Made by a program: the position numbers and the translations under genes. This document shows, one piece after another, positions 54,275 to 62,387 of a stretch of 64,000 nt of DNA (position 1 is the first letter of the stretch; each line of letters starts with the position of its first letter). The notes under the pieces are model-generated. The model made no database searches and was not told the origin of the DNA. It saw only the letters and a program-made list of their open reading frames with translations. Location of the stretch: the NCBI GenBank assembly GCA_947002045.1, contig CAMQJB010000005.1, positions 1-64,000 on the forward strand, written 5' to 3'. The DNA is from an uncultured Collinsella sp. GTDB taxonomy: Bacteria; Actinomycetota; Coriobacteriia; Coriobacteriales; Coriobacteriaceae.

Positions 54275-56257
54275 CTAACGCTTGCGGCGCTTGGTTGCGG
54301 CGATGCCGGCGGCGGCTACGGTTGCGCCGGCGATGCCTAGGGCGGCGACCGTCATCGCGGTGGTATCCCCCGTGGTAGCCAGGACAGCATCGCCCTTCTT
54401 GGCCTGCGTGGTTTTCTCAACCGTCTTGGCCGTGGTGGTTGTCGTGACCGGTTTAGCCGCGGGCTTGGTCTCGGGCTTCACCTCGGGCTTGGGCTCAGGC
54501 TTGACCTCAGGCTGCGGCGCGGGCTTTTCGGGGTCGACCGGAGCCGGCGTGGCCTCGGGCGTAAACGTCAGATCGGTGTTGAGCCACAGAGTGAAGATAC
54601 AGCCGCTCTCGGGATCAACTACACTCGCTTCGCCCATCTGGTAGCCGCACTCCTGGCCGTTGATCACCAGCTTGGTGTTGGGCGTAAAGTAGAAACCACG
54701 CGCCGGTTTAAAGTACAGGCCGTAACGATAGGTCACACCGGGCTTAAACGCGTCGATATGGTTGGTAATGTGCTGGTCCCAGAACTCAACGGAATTTACT
54801 TCGCTGCCGTCGCTGCCCGTCCAGAACTCGCACTGGAGAATAGAGTCGGAACCCGCCGGAGTACCCGCCGTAAAGACCGGCCTGTCGCCTGCCTTAAAGG
54901 TGGTCATGGCACCGTTGATCTCGATAACGTCGATGGCCCGCCATTCGTCGATCGGCTGCTCGCACAGCATATTGTCAGCGTTTGGCGCGAAGACACCGTT
55001 GTCGGTCTTGATGTGGTGCACCCAATGGCCGTTGACGTTCATATTGCAGTCATCGGCCACGGTATTGTCGCCCTTGAGCCTCAGCTCAACGGAGTACATG
55101 TAGAACTTTCCCTCTTCGAAGTGGTCAATCTTCTTCATGCCCGGCGTGTACTTTGCGGGGTCGGAATACCAGAAGGCAACGGGTACCGACTCCCCGGATT
55201 CCATATCGAGCTCCATCTCTTCCCAGCACTCATAGGCGATCTCGTACTTGTCGGCGTCAGCAGCGAGGATCGTCGCGGTCGCGCGCGGCGCCTCGCCGGG
55301 CGCGTAGTCGGTCTTCACGTCGTTGACGTCCAGGTTATGGAGGGCTTCGTTTTCCGATGCAACGAGCGTAATTTCACTATTGATGACGTAGCGGAGGTAA
55401 TAATCGTACCTGGTTTCGTTGAGGATAGTCGAGCTGCCTTCATAGTCAGTTCCGGTATACTCCAGTGCCGTGCCAATATAGAGAGCCTCATTGCGCGTGA
55501 GTCGATACGAGCCGCCTGCAGCGCCACCCGTAAAGGTCAGCGTCAGCCTCATGTGATTGCCAACGGGTTCGAAGCGAGCCGTCACGTCGGACATGGACGC
55601 ATCCTGAACTTCGACCAGAGTGCCCGAAGCGGCATCGGCCCTGTAGTACTTAACCTCGACGACTTCGCTCGCAAGCGCTTCTGGAATGCCACCCTCAACA
55701 TCGGGAAAATCATGGGTATACGACTGGCCCTTTTCGAGCGTGATGTTGTCCGGAAGCTCGCAGTTCGTGTAGTGGGGAACCACGGTCGTATTGACCCTAA
55801 CGTCGCTGCCGCCAACAACATCGGTCACACCGCAGGGCATGATGGCGTTGCTCGCCGGCATGGCGGCGTTGTCGTCGCCAGAAGCGTTTTGCCCAGCGAG
55901 CGCAGCACCGCTAGACTCATTGGCGGCATCGGCTGGGATTGTCTGCTGAGGCTCAACGGTGGCTTGCGCCGCCGGAGCAGCATCGGTTGCAGGCGCGGTC
56001 GAAGCAGCTGGTACGGTCGTTGCAGCCGTATCCTCCGCAACCGTCGGCGTCACCGGAGCCGCGGCAACCTCATCCGTCCCGGCGGCGGGATCGGCGCATT
56101 CCGTCGCCAGAGCCACGCTCGGCAGCAGCAGCTGGCCGACCATAAGCGCACACGCACCAGCGCAAGCGATTTTGGCACCCACACAACGCCAGGTACCGTG
56201 AACCAGCGAGCAGGTACGCTCGCGTTGGGTTTGCTTGTCAAAGTGGCTTCCGTACAT
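54275..56257 (-). CDS. LAxTG-anchored surface protein (660 aa)
   Basis: The start ATG 56257 has AAGGAGG 5 bp upstream. The longer in-frame start at 56350 would read through a GGGGACAG hairpin and was rejected. A long signal peptide (hydrophobic AGACALMVGQLLLPSVALA) is followed by an Ala/Thr/Pro-rich linker. Several beta-rich domains with few cysteines follow (about 170-560), then a Pro/Lys/Glu spacer with repeated PKPEVKPE units that would cross the wall. The end carries LATTG (626-630), a hydrophobic helix and KRRKR. The final 35 residues are almost identical to those of the 2,194-residue protein. The ligand is unknown. Confidence 0.85.
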   Translation of the reverse strand: MYGSHFDKQTQRERTCSLVHGTWRCVGAKIACAGACALMVGQLLLPSVALATECADPAAGTDEVAAAPVTPTVAEDTAATTVPAASTAPATDAAPAAQATVEPQQTIPADAANESSGAALAGQNASGDDNAAMPASNAIMPCGVTDVVGGSDVRVNTTVVPHYTNCELPDNITLEKGQSYTHDFPDVEGGIPEALASEVVEVKYYRADAASGTLVEVQDASMSDVTARFEPVGNHMRLTLTFTGGAAGGSYRLTRNEALYIGTALEYTGTDYEGSSTILNETRYDYYLRYVINSEITLVASENEALHNLDVNDVKTDYAPGEAPRATATILAADADKYEIAYECWEEMELDMESGESVPVAFWYSDPAKYTPGMKKIDHFEEGKFYMYSVELRLKGDNTVADDCNMNVNGHWVHHIKTDNGVFAPNADNMLCEQPIDEWRAIDVIEINGAMTTFKAGDRPVFTAGTPAGSDSILQCEFWTGSDGSEVNSVEFWDQHITNHIDAFKPGVTYRYGLYFKPARGFYFTPNTKLVINGQECGYQMGEASVVDPESGCIFTLWLNTDLTFTPEATPAPVDPEKPAPQPEVKPEPKPEVKPETKPAAKPVTTTTTAKTVEKTTQAKKGDAVLATTGDTTAMTVAALGIAGATVAAAGIAATKRRKR

Positions 56258-56283
56258 AACGGCCTCCTTGGTCGCAGGGACAT

Positions 56284-56338
56284 ACCACCAAGATGTGCCT
56301 GTCCCCTTTGTGGTGGTCCTGTACCACCAAGATGTGCC
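56284..56338. repeat. Rearranged GGGGACAG hairpin in the 5' region of the 660-aa gene
   Basis: ACCACCAAGATGTGCCTGTC and CCCTTTGTGGTGGT form an imperfect palindrome (56284-56317). A second partial copy beginning ACCACCAAGATGTGCC follows (56323-56338). It lies between the start codon and the CGCAGGTAGA site. Confidence 0.6.
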
Positions 56339-56354
56339 AAATGACTCCATATGC

Positions 56355-56395
56355 CTAGGTTCGTAGATGTGAACCCAGGCCTCTACCTGCGGTTT
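56355..56395 (-). promoter_or_regulatory. Exact AAACCGCAGGTAGA motif plus hairpin between divergent genes
   Basis: AAACCGCAGGTAGA lies on the minus strand at 56382-56395. Downstream of it GCCTGGGTTC pairs with GAACCTAGGC (one mismatch). It is 125 bp before the 660-residue surface gene and about 90 bp before the divergent LuxR-type regulator. Confidence 0.6.
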
Positions 56396-56482
56396 AATTC
56401 AATATGATTTCGCCATCGCCACACTCGTCCCGGGAACGCTACAATCGAGGACACGATTATTCGTCCACCCAAAGGACCGTCC

Positions 56483-57889
56483 TTGAACCTGAGCAGGTCT
56501 AAAATCAACGCGCTTCTGGCACTCGCGCTCTTCACCTTCGCCTTCCTTGCCGCCGAGTTTCGCTTCGACGTCAACGTCGGGCTGCTCGCCGGTGCCGAAC
56601 GCGTTGTAATCGCACAGGGCTTTATTCTGGGTGCGAGCGTGCTCGGCTTTATCGGATACGCGCCGCTGCTCGGGCTCGCACAGCGCAAGGGCCACTCACT
56701 GGCAGCCGTCAACGCCGCCGCCGTCCCTATCGTCATCGTGGGCCTAACCCAAATTCAATCCCCCACGGACCCGCTTGCGCTCGAGATTCTGGGCTGCGTG
56801 GCATTCTTTGGACTCGGCCTGCTGGGCGCCGCTGCGCACCACGCCTTTTCACTGGCGTTTCAAGACGATCCCAAGCTCGCCACCGGTGCGGGAGCAGCCT
56901 ATGCCGCGGGCATCCTGATGCAGTTCGCCGTCAACCTGCTCAATTGCGGCGGTATCGCAGAGCTCATCGTCCTTGGCGCAGCGACTATCGCCATATCCGC
57001 CCTCAGCGTCGTTCCCCAAAAAGCTGCCGAGAGCTCCAGCCCCGCCATCAATCCCTTTGCTGAGTCCTCTCATGCCCTCGCCAAACAGGCATGCTGGAGC
57101 ATCGCGCTCGTCATGATTCTTGCCTGTCTGTTCTCCACCCTCGACAACGTGGTCACACTCTCCAACGCCCACGGCACCATTGCCGTGCAGACTTGGCCGC
57201 GCCTCTTTTTGGCGGCAAGCGGCCTTGCCGCCGGTCTTATCTTTGACCTTGCCGAGCGCCGCTACATGGGACTTGTCATGCTCGGCATCGCCGTGCTCTC
57301 GACCATTTCCATCCTGGCCGTGGAGGCCGGCGCCGATCCCAACCTAGGCCTTGTCGTCTTTTACCTGAGCTCGGGCTTTTTTGTCACGTTCTTTACTGCC
57401 ACCTTTACACAGCTGGCACCGCGCATGCATACGCCCGCACTGTGGGCTGGCATGGGCCGCGCCGCCAACAATGTATGTGCATTCACTACATCGGGCATCT
57501 CGCTTGCCCTCGTGACCTCGGGCAACGTTGCCCTCATCATGATCGGTGCGCTCATGCTGCTTGTGGCGGCAAGTGTGGCGTTTGTAGCTGCGGGCCTGTT
57601 CCGCCTACCCCAAACCGAGCAGGAGCGCGAGCGCGGGGAGGTGGCAGAAGAAGCACTCGCCGCCCCCACCATCGAAGAGCAACGCCAGGCCTTCATCGCC
57701 AACCACGCTCTCACCCCACGCGAAGTTGACGTGCTCATAGCCGTGACACAGGACGAACGCCCGCTCAAGCAAATCGCCGAGGAACTCGGCATCTCGATGC
57801 GCATGGTGCAGCGCCACCTGAGCTCTATCTACCAAAAGACCGACACGCAGACGCGCGCCGGTCTCACCAAGGCCTTCCCCTCCGCCTAA
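56483..57889 (+). CDS. Membrane-embedded LuxR-type transcriptional regulator
   Basis: A 468-residue protein with about twelve hydrophobic helices (1 to about 385) arranged like a transporter. It is followed by a charged linker and a LuxR/NarL HTH (about 400-465: LTPREVDVLIAVTQDERPLK, then LGISMRMVQRHLSSIYQKT). This architecture is a hallmark of Coriobacteriia regulators, often placed beside genes they control. The start is a TTG at 56483 with AAAGGA 7 bp upstream. It is divergent from the 660-residue surface gene, with an exact AAACCGCAGGTAGA between them. It could sense a host or diet compound and control adhesins; that is inference. Confidence 0.87.
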   Translation: MNLSRSKINALLALALFTFAFLAAEFRFDVNVGLLAGAERVVIAQGFILGASVLGFIGYAPLLGLAQRKGHSLAAVNAAAVPIVIVGLTQIQSPTDPLALEILGCVAFFGLGLLGAAAHHAFSLAFQDDPKLATGAGAAYAAGILMQFAVNLLNCGGIAELIVLGAATIAISALSVVPQKAAESSSPAINPFAESSHALAKQACWSIALVMILACLFSTLDNVVTLSNAHGTIAVQTWPRLFLAASGLAAGLIFDLAERRYMGLVMLGIAVLSTISILAVEAGADPNLGLVVFYLSSGFFVTFFTATFTQLAPRMHTPALWAGMGRAANNVCAFTTSGISLALVTSGNVALIMIGALMLLVAASVAFVAAGLFRLPQTEQERERGEVAEEALAAPTIEEQRQAFIANHALTPREVDVLIAVTQDERPLKQIAEELGISMRMVQRHLSSIYQKTDTQTRAGLTKAFPSA

Positions 57890-57894
57890 AACAA

Positions 57895-57935
57895 AAACCA
57901 CCACAAAGGTGCCTGTCCCCTTTGTGGTGGTTTTG
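57895..57935. terminator. GGGGACAG-family hairpin acting as bidirectional terminator
   Basis: ACCACCACAAAGG pairs with CCTTTGTGGTGGT, with AAAAACC before and TTTTGG after. It lies 8 bp after the LuxR-type gene stop and 6 bp before the convergent cytidylate-kinase-like gene end, so it can end transcripts on both strands. Confidence 0.7.
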
Positions 57936-57940
57936 GTCGG

Positions 57941-58564
57941 TTAGCCTTCGAGCTGAGCCACCTTGTAGCGGTAGGCAGCGGCGATAACGTCTTTGCAGCC
58001 TTCGCGGCCCAGCTTGGCGCGGTTGACGACGATATCCTTGCCGCTCGTCATCTTCCACTTGCCGGCACTGTAGCGCTTGTAGAACGCCTCGCGCGCCTTC
58101 TGCTGCTGCTTGACCAGCTTGGCGCCCTTCTTTTTGTTAAGGCCGCGCTTCTTGCGCACGATCTCGACGCGGTCCTCAAAGGGTGCGGTCACCAACACGG
58201 CAATGTGGTTGGGGTTGTTACGCAACAGGTAATCGGACAGGCGGCCTTCGATAATGCAGCTCTCGGTCTCGCCCAGGTCCAAGATCACCTGGCTCATCTT
58301 TTGGAACAACTTGTCCGAGTACGAACGCGCATCGTAGCGGTCGGGCAGAAACGCCATGTTCTCCACGGCCAGGCGCTCGTCGTAAGCGGCCATCTTGTCG
58401 AGCGACTCGCCCGCGCGCAGCGACGCACGCACCAGCAGCTCGTTATCGTACAGCGGAATCCCCAACTCGTTGGCAAGCATGCGTCCGATCTCGTGTCCCT
58501 CGGCGCCAAAGTCGCGCGCGATGGTAATGACCACAGGACTCTTCTTATTCACCAGATCGCTCAT
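57941..58564 (-). CDS. Cytidylate kinase-like family protein
   Basis: A 207-residue protein of the cytidylate-kinase-like family (PF13189). It opens VVITIARDFGAEGHEIGRML, where the P-loop position reads GAEGHEIG rather than GxxGxGK. Later come CIIEGRLSDYLLR and VTAPFEDRVEIVRKKRGLNK. Its biochemical role is not established. ATG 58564 is chosen over the upstream frame because AAAGGA sits 6 bp before it. It is separated from the amino acid ABC operon by a small palindrome (58581-58611) and may still be part of that transcript. Confidence 0.8.
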   Translation of the reverse strand: MSDLVNKKSPVVITIARDFGAEGHEIGRMLANELGIPLYDNELLVRASLRAGESLDKMAAYDERLAVENMAFLPDRYDARSYSDKLFQKMSQVILDLGETESCIIEGRLSDYLLRNNPNHIAVLVTAPFEDRVEIVRKKRGLNKKKGAKLVKQQQKAREAFYKRYSAGKWKMTSGKDIVVNRAKLGREGCKDVIAAAYRYKVAQLEG

Positions 58565-58580
58565 CGCGATTCCTTTCTCT

Positions 58581-58611
58581 ATGTGACAAAGGGACTGTCC
58601 CTTTGCCACAT
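58581..58611. repeat. GGGACTGTCCC palindrome
   Basis: ATGTGACAAAGGGAC and GTCCCTTTGCCACAT are complementary with one mismatch, meeting almost at the centre. It fills the gap between the ABC permease stop and the cytidylate-kinase-like gene, like other members of the GGGGACAG family. Confidence 0.7.
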
Positions 58612-58612
58612 T

Positions 58613-59251
58613 CTACGCTGCCACCATTCGCCTCTGATATGCGCGGACCAGCAACGAGATACCAAAGTCGAGCACAAAGTACATCGCAAACACCAGACCG
58701 TAGAGCATAAGCACCTGCGACAGGTCGATCGCGTGGGCCATCACGACGTTTGCCGTGTACATGAGCTCGGCCACGTTAATGCCCGAAAGATACGAGCTGT
58801 CCTTAATGACGGTCGTGCACTGGCTAAACAGCGCCGGAATGATTGTTTTAAACGTCTGCGGCAGAATGATGTAGCGCATGGTGGCAAAGAAGCCGAAGCC
58901 CTGGCTCTGCGCCGCCTCAAACTGGCCGCGCGGAATCGAGTTGAGGCCGCCGCGCACAATCTCGGCCATAACAGCGCTGGTAAACAGCGTAAAGGCGATG
59001 GTCGAAATCACAATGTCCAAACCCTGCACCGTAAAGTAGATAAACAGGATCCACAGCAGGTTCGGCGTGCAGCGGAACAGCTCGATATAGGCGCTCACCA
59101 AAATACGGAACGGGCGGGGCGCATAGCTTTTAACGAGCGCCAGCACCGTGCCAAAGATGAGCGAGAAAAAGATCGACAGCGCCGAGATCTCGATTGTCTT
59201 AACAAAGCCGCCCCAAATGTAGAGCAGGTTGGTCGCGTTGAAGATTTCCAT
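58613..59251 (-). CDS. Polar amino acid ABC transporter permease (second)
   Basis: A 212-residue permease of the HisM/GlnP type with about five helices. The coupling loop GGLNSIPRGQFEAAQSQGFG contacts the ATPase. It pairs with the 248-residue permease starting at 60001, and the two genes are 3 bp apart. With the Tat/lipoprotein binding protein and the ATPase it imports a polar amino acid such as glutamate, glutamine or aspartate. The exact ligand is not visible. Confidence 0.9.
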   Translation of the reverse strand: MEIFNATNLLYIWGGFVKTIEISALSIFFSLIFGTVLALVKSYAPRPFRILVSAYIELFRCTPNLLWILFIYFTVQGLDIVISTIAFTLFTSAVMAEIVRGGLNSIPRGQFEAAQSQGFGFFATMRYIILPQTFKTIIPALFSQCTTVIKDSSYLSGINVAELMYTANVVMAHAIDLSQVLMLYGLVFAMYFVLDFGISLLVRAYQRRMVAA

Positions 59252-59254
59252 GCG

Positions 59255-60001
59255 CTAGGCCTCCTCTACGTTGTCGAGCCCCAGCTCGGCCAGGCTCACG
59301 CCGCGCGGACGCTCCTTGGAGCGGCGCTCGAGCCACTGCACCAGCATGGCGAGCGGAAAGCAGATGATGAAGTACATAAGGCAGCAGACGATGTATCCCT
59401 GCAGGTAACCGTACAGACTCACAAAGTTGTCGGAACGGTACATAAGATCGCCGCCGGCCACAAGCGCGAGCACCGACGTGTTCTTGACCAAGTTGAGCGC
59501 CTGGTTACACAGCGGCGGCAGAATGATCTTGAATGTCTGGGGCAGCACGATGTACCAGTACGCCTGCGCACGGGTGAAGCCCTGGCTCTGGGCCGCCTCC
59601 ATCTGACCGCGCGGAACCGCCTCGATACCGGTGCGGATGACCTCCGAAATGTAGGCCGCGTGATACAGGCCCACACCCAAGAAGCCCAGCACGAACGGCG
59701 CGATACGCACCGGCTGGTCGGCACCGGTTATGGCCTGCAAAAACTGCGGACCGGCCATGTACATAAAGAGCACCTGCACGGGCAACGGGGTGTTCTGGTA
59801 AAACTCAACGTACACGCGGCTTATGGCGCGCAGCACGCGCGAGCGAGTGGTAGAGAACACGCCCAGCAGCGTGCCCAGCACCAGCGACAGCAGCAGACCG
59901 GCAACGACCACCTGCAGCGTCACGCCAAAGCCCTCCCAGAAGGGCCCCATGTTTTGAAATGTCGTCGACCAACGGTCGGCGTCAAATAATCCTTCGAGCA
60001 T
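59255..60001 (-). CDS. Polar amino acid ABC transporter permease (first)
   Basis: A 248-residue permease with a family coupling loop (GIEAVPRGQMEAAQSQGFT) and about five helices. I chose ATG 60001 because GGAAGGA lies 5 bp before it. The longer frame to 60034 overlaps the binding-protein gene. It follows that gene by 25 bp and precedes the second permease. Confidence 0.9.
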   Translation of the reverse strand: MLEGLFDADRWSTTFQNMGPFWEGFGVTLQVVVAGLLLSLVLGTLLGVFSTTRSRVLRAISRVYVEFYQNTPLPVQVLFMYMAGPQFLQAITGADQPVRIAPFVLGFLGVGLYHAAYISEVIRTGIEAVPRGQMEAAQSQGFTRAQAYWYIVLPQTFKIILPPLCNQALNLVKNTSVLALVAGGDLMYRSDNFVSLYGYLQGYIVCCLMYFIICFPLAMLVQWLERRSKERPRGVSLAELGLDNVEEA

Positions 60002-60026
60002 TTGATTCCTTCCTTGGACGATCCGC

Positions 60027-60902
60027 CTATACAAGACCCCAGGTCTTGACCTCTTGGTCGAGCCAGCCGTCGGCCAGGCGATCGCATATCACCTGATCGA
60101 CCACGGCCGAAAGGTCGCAGCCCTTCTTGGTCGCCACGCCGTAGCCCTGCTCGCCAAACTTGACCTCGGGCTGCAGCAGCTCAACGGTCTCGTTCATGTA
60201 ACCGGCCAGCGTGGAGCGGTCCATGGCAAAGACGTCGATATTGCCGGCGTCGAGCGAACTCTTGATGATGGGGTAGCCGCTAAAGGCCCTAAACTCGGGC
60301 TTGCAGCTAAAGCCGTTGTCCTTGATCATCTGCTCGATCAGGCCCTGCGTAGTAGCACCCTGGCTCACGCCGATGACCTTGCCGTCCAGGTCCTCAATCG
60401 AGGTAAAGCCCGAACGCTTCTTGACCATGAGTCCCACGTAGTCGGTGCGGTACGGCGTCGAGAAATCCCAGCTCTTCTTGCGCTCGTCGGTGATGGTGTA
60501 GGTCGCCGCGACCACATCGAGCTGGCCGTTATCGATCAGCGGGCCGCGCGTCTTGGGCGTTACGTCGGTAAACTCGACAAGCTCCTGGGAACGGGCCTCC
60601 TTGTAGCTCACGCCAAAGACGGCAGCGGCGATCTGGTAGCACAAATCGACTTCCATGCCCTCAAAGCGGCCCTTGGCGGTGTCGTAATAGCCATAGCCGG
60701 GAACGTCCTTCTTAACGCCGGCATTCAGATGGCCACGCGACTTGATGGCCGCAAGCTTGGACCCCTTGTCAGAGCCCTCGCCGCTGGTGGAGTGGCCGCA
60801 ACCGGCAAGCGCGGTCCCCGTCAGCGCAAGCATGCCGGCGCCAGCCAGCTGCAAAAAGCGACGGCGCGACACGGCCGCCCTCGTCATATCCGTCATGTCC
60901 AT
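60027..60902 (-). CDS. Polar amino acid ABC transporter substrate-binding lipoprotein
   Basis: A solute-binding protein of about 291 residues (SBP family 3). The N-terminus has a twin-arginine-like SRRRFLQLAGAG followed by a lipobox LAGC. It is therefore probably exported by Tat and lipid-anchored, which is uncommon for this family. The fold shows the usual GYYDTAKGRFEGMEVDLCYQ opening and TDYVGLMVKKRSGF. The start could be GTG 60905, ATG 60902 or ATG 60896, with no strong ribosome site. It lies 8 bp after the ATPase stop. Confidence 0.88.
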   Translation of the reverse strand: MDMTDMTRAAVSRRRFLQLAGAGMLALTGTALAGCGHSTSGEGSDKGSKLAAIKSRGHLNAGVKKDVPGYGYYDTAKGRFEGMEVDLCYQIAAAVFGVSYKEARSQELVEFTDVTPKTRGPLIDNGQLDVVAATYTITDERKKSWDFSTPYRTDYVGLMVKKRSGFTSIEDLDGKVIGVSQGATTQGLIEQMIKDNGFSCKPEFRAFSGYPIIKSSLDAGNIDVFAMDRSTLAGYMNETVELLQPEVKFGEQGYGVATKKGCDLSAVVDQVICDRLADGWLDQEVKTWGLV

Positions 60903-60910
60903 CACCGCGC

Positions 60911-61642
60911 CTAGTGCAAAATCTTGGACAGGAACTCGCGGCAGCGCGGGTTCTCGGGGTTATCGAAGAAGTGCTCGGGCGTGCCCTCCTCCAGAATGCG
61001 GCCGTCCTCCATAAAGATGACGCGGTCGGCCACCTGGCGCGCAAAGCCCATCTCGTGCGTCACGCAGATCATGGTGATGTCCTCCTGCGCGAGCTCAATC
61101 ATAACGTCCAGAACCTCCTGGACCATCTCGGGGTCGAGCGCCGAGGTCGGCTCGTCAAACAGGATGATGGGCTGCTTGGTGCACAGGGCACGGGCGATGG
61201 CGATGCGCTGCTGCTGACCGCCCGAGAGATTCTGCGGATACTCGCCGGCCTTATGCGCCATGCCGACGCGCTTGAGCGCGGCGATGGCGATCTCGGTCGC
61301 CTCCTCCTTGCTCTTCTTTTGCAGCTTGATGGGCGCGAGCGTCAGGTTGCCCAGCACCGTCATGTTGGGATACAGGTTGAACTGCTGAAACACCATGGAG
61401 CTGTACTTGCGAGCCATCTCCAGGTGATTCTTTTTGGTGAGCGGCGTACCGTCGATGACGACCTCGCCCGATGTGGGCTCCTCCAGATAATCGACGCAAC
61501 GGATGAGCGTCGACTTACCCGAACCGGAAGGCCCGATCATTACGAGCTTCTCGCCGCGCTTGACGGTGAGATTGATATCTTTGAGCACATGCAGGTCGCC
61601 AAAGTACTTGTTGAGATGCTTGATCTCGATCATGTCTGCCAT
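60911..61642 (-). CDS. Polar amino acid ABC transporter ATP-binding protein
   Basis: A 243-residue ATPase of the GlnQ/HisP type with GPSGSGKST, FQQFNLYPNMTV, LSGGQQQR, IILFDEPTSALDP and VTHEMGFARQVADRV. It is the first gene of a four-gene operon (ATPase, binding protein, two permeases). Its upstream region has a 27-bp-arm palindrome at 61748-61816. Confidence 0.93.
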   Translation of the reverse strand: MADMIEIKHLNKYFGDLHVLKDINLTVKRGEKLVMIGPSGSGKSTLIRCVDYLEEPTSGEVVIDGTPLTKKNHLEMARKYSSMVFQQFNLYPNMTVLGNLTLAPIKLQKKSKEEATEIAIAALKRVGMAHKAGEYPQNLSGGQQQRIAIARALCTKQPIILFDEPTSALDPEMVQEVLDVMIELAQEDITMICVTHEMGFARQVADRVIFMEDGRILEEGTPEHFFDNPENPRCREFLSKILH

Positions 61643-61747
61643 GAATGTCCCTTCCCTGCGTTTACACGAGTTGAACTATTGTACGGAAAGAACCACGTTT
61701 CCGCAGCCCACACCACATTCCCGTAAAGAACCCGCAACCTTCCACCC

Positions 61748-61816
61748 ACTCATTGGGGACAGACTTAAATGAGTACCCGCTCATTGAGCACTCATTTAAG
61801 TCTGTCCCCAATGAGT
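61748..61816. repeat. GGGGACAG-family palindrome with perfect 27-bp arms
   Basis: 61748-61774 and 61790-61816 are perfect reverse complements and both arms carry the CATTGGGGACAG core or its complement. The loop is 15 nt. It lies between the yqeY terminator and the amino acid ABC operon. Confidence 0.85.
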
Positions 61817-61828
61817 ACCCAGCCCAGC

Positions 61829-61863
61829 AAAAAGGGGCGCGACCATGACGGCCACGCCCCCTC
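61829..61863 (-). terminator. Rho-independent terminator after the yqeY gene
   Basis: On the minus strand GGGGCGTGGCC and GGTCGCGCCCC form a stem and TTTTTGC follows. The hairpin lies about 27 bp after the stop at 61890. Confidence 0.75.
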
Positions 61864-61889
61864 AACATCAACTATGTACCGCTCGGCCC

Positions 61890-62333
61890 CTACGCGAGTT
61901 TGGCGCCGACGATCTTTGCCGCGGCAGGCTTATCGAAGTTGCCGCCGGTGGCCTTGCCGAGTGCCCCCATGACCTGGCCCATCTGCTTCTTGGACGTGGC
62001 ACCCAGCTCGGCGATGACCTGCTCGATCAGGGCCTCGAGCTCCTCGCCCGAAACCTGCGCGGGCAGCAGACTCTCCAGAATCTTGACCTGCTCGGTCAGG
62101 TTGTCAGTACGGTCCTGGTCGGTACCGGCCTTAATGGACATCTCCAGCGTCTCGCTCGTCTGCTTAATCAGACGCTTGATCATGTTGTTGACGTCTTCCT
62201 CGGTCACGTCGCGGCGCTCGTTAACCTCGATATTCTTCACCTCGGCCTTGACCTGACGAATGATGGACAGGCGAACCTTATCCTTGGCCTTCATGGCGGC
62301 GATCATTTCCTGCTGCAGCTCTTCGTTGGTCAT
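61890..62333 (-). CDS. yqeY: GatB/YqeY domain protein
   Basis: A 147-residue protein of the YqeY family, related to the tail of GatB (amidotransferase of Glu-tRNA-Gln). Helical segments with LIKQTSETLEMSIKAG and the C-terminal domain LGATSKKQMGQVMGAL are seen. Its role in the cell is not settled. ATG 62333 is chosen because AAGGAGG lies 8 bp upstream, and the TTG at 62339 is too close. It follows the foldase gene by about 54 bp, with a hairpin between. Confidence 0.88.
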   Translation of the reverse strand: MTNEELQQEMIAAMKAKDKVRLSIIRQVKAEVKNIEVNERRDVTEEDVNNMIKRLIKQTSETLEMSIKAGTDQDRTDNLTEQVKILESLLPAQVSGEELEALIEQVIAELGATSKKQMGQVMGALGKATGGNFDKPAAAKIVGAKLA

Positions 62334-62356
62334 CTGCAAATCCTCCTTAATAGTGT

Positions 62357-62382
62357 GGGCGGCACTCGCATGAGCACCGCCC
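62357..62382 (-). terminator. Intercistronic hairpin between the foldase and yqeY genes
   Basis: GGGCGG and CCGCCC enclose CTC-GCAT-GAG. There is no T-run, so it may be a weak attenuator or processing site rather than a full terminator. Confidence 0.35.
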
Positions 62383-62387
62383 CATGA

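Noticed and set aside
56258..56350. N-terminal extension of the 660-residue surface protein
   Set aside because: The extra codons translate a GGGGACAG hairpin, and a good ribosome site precedes the ATG at 56257.
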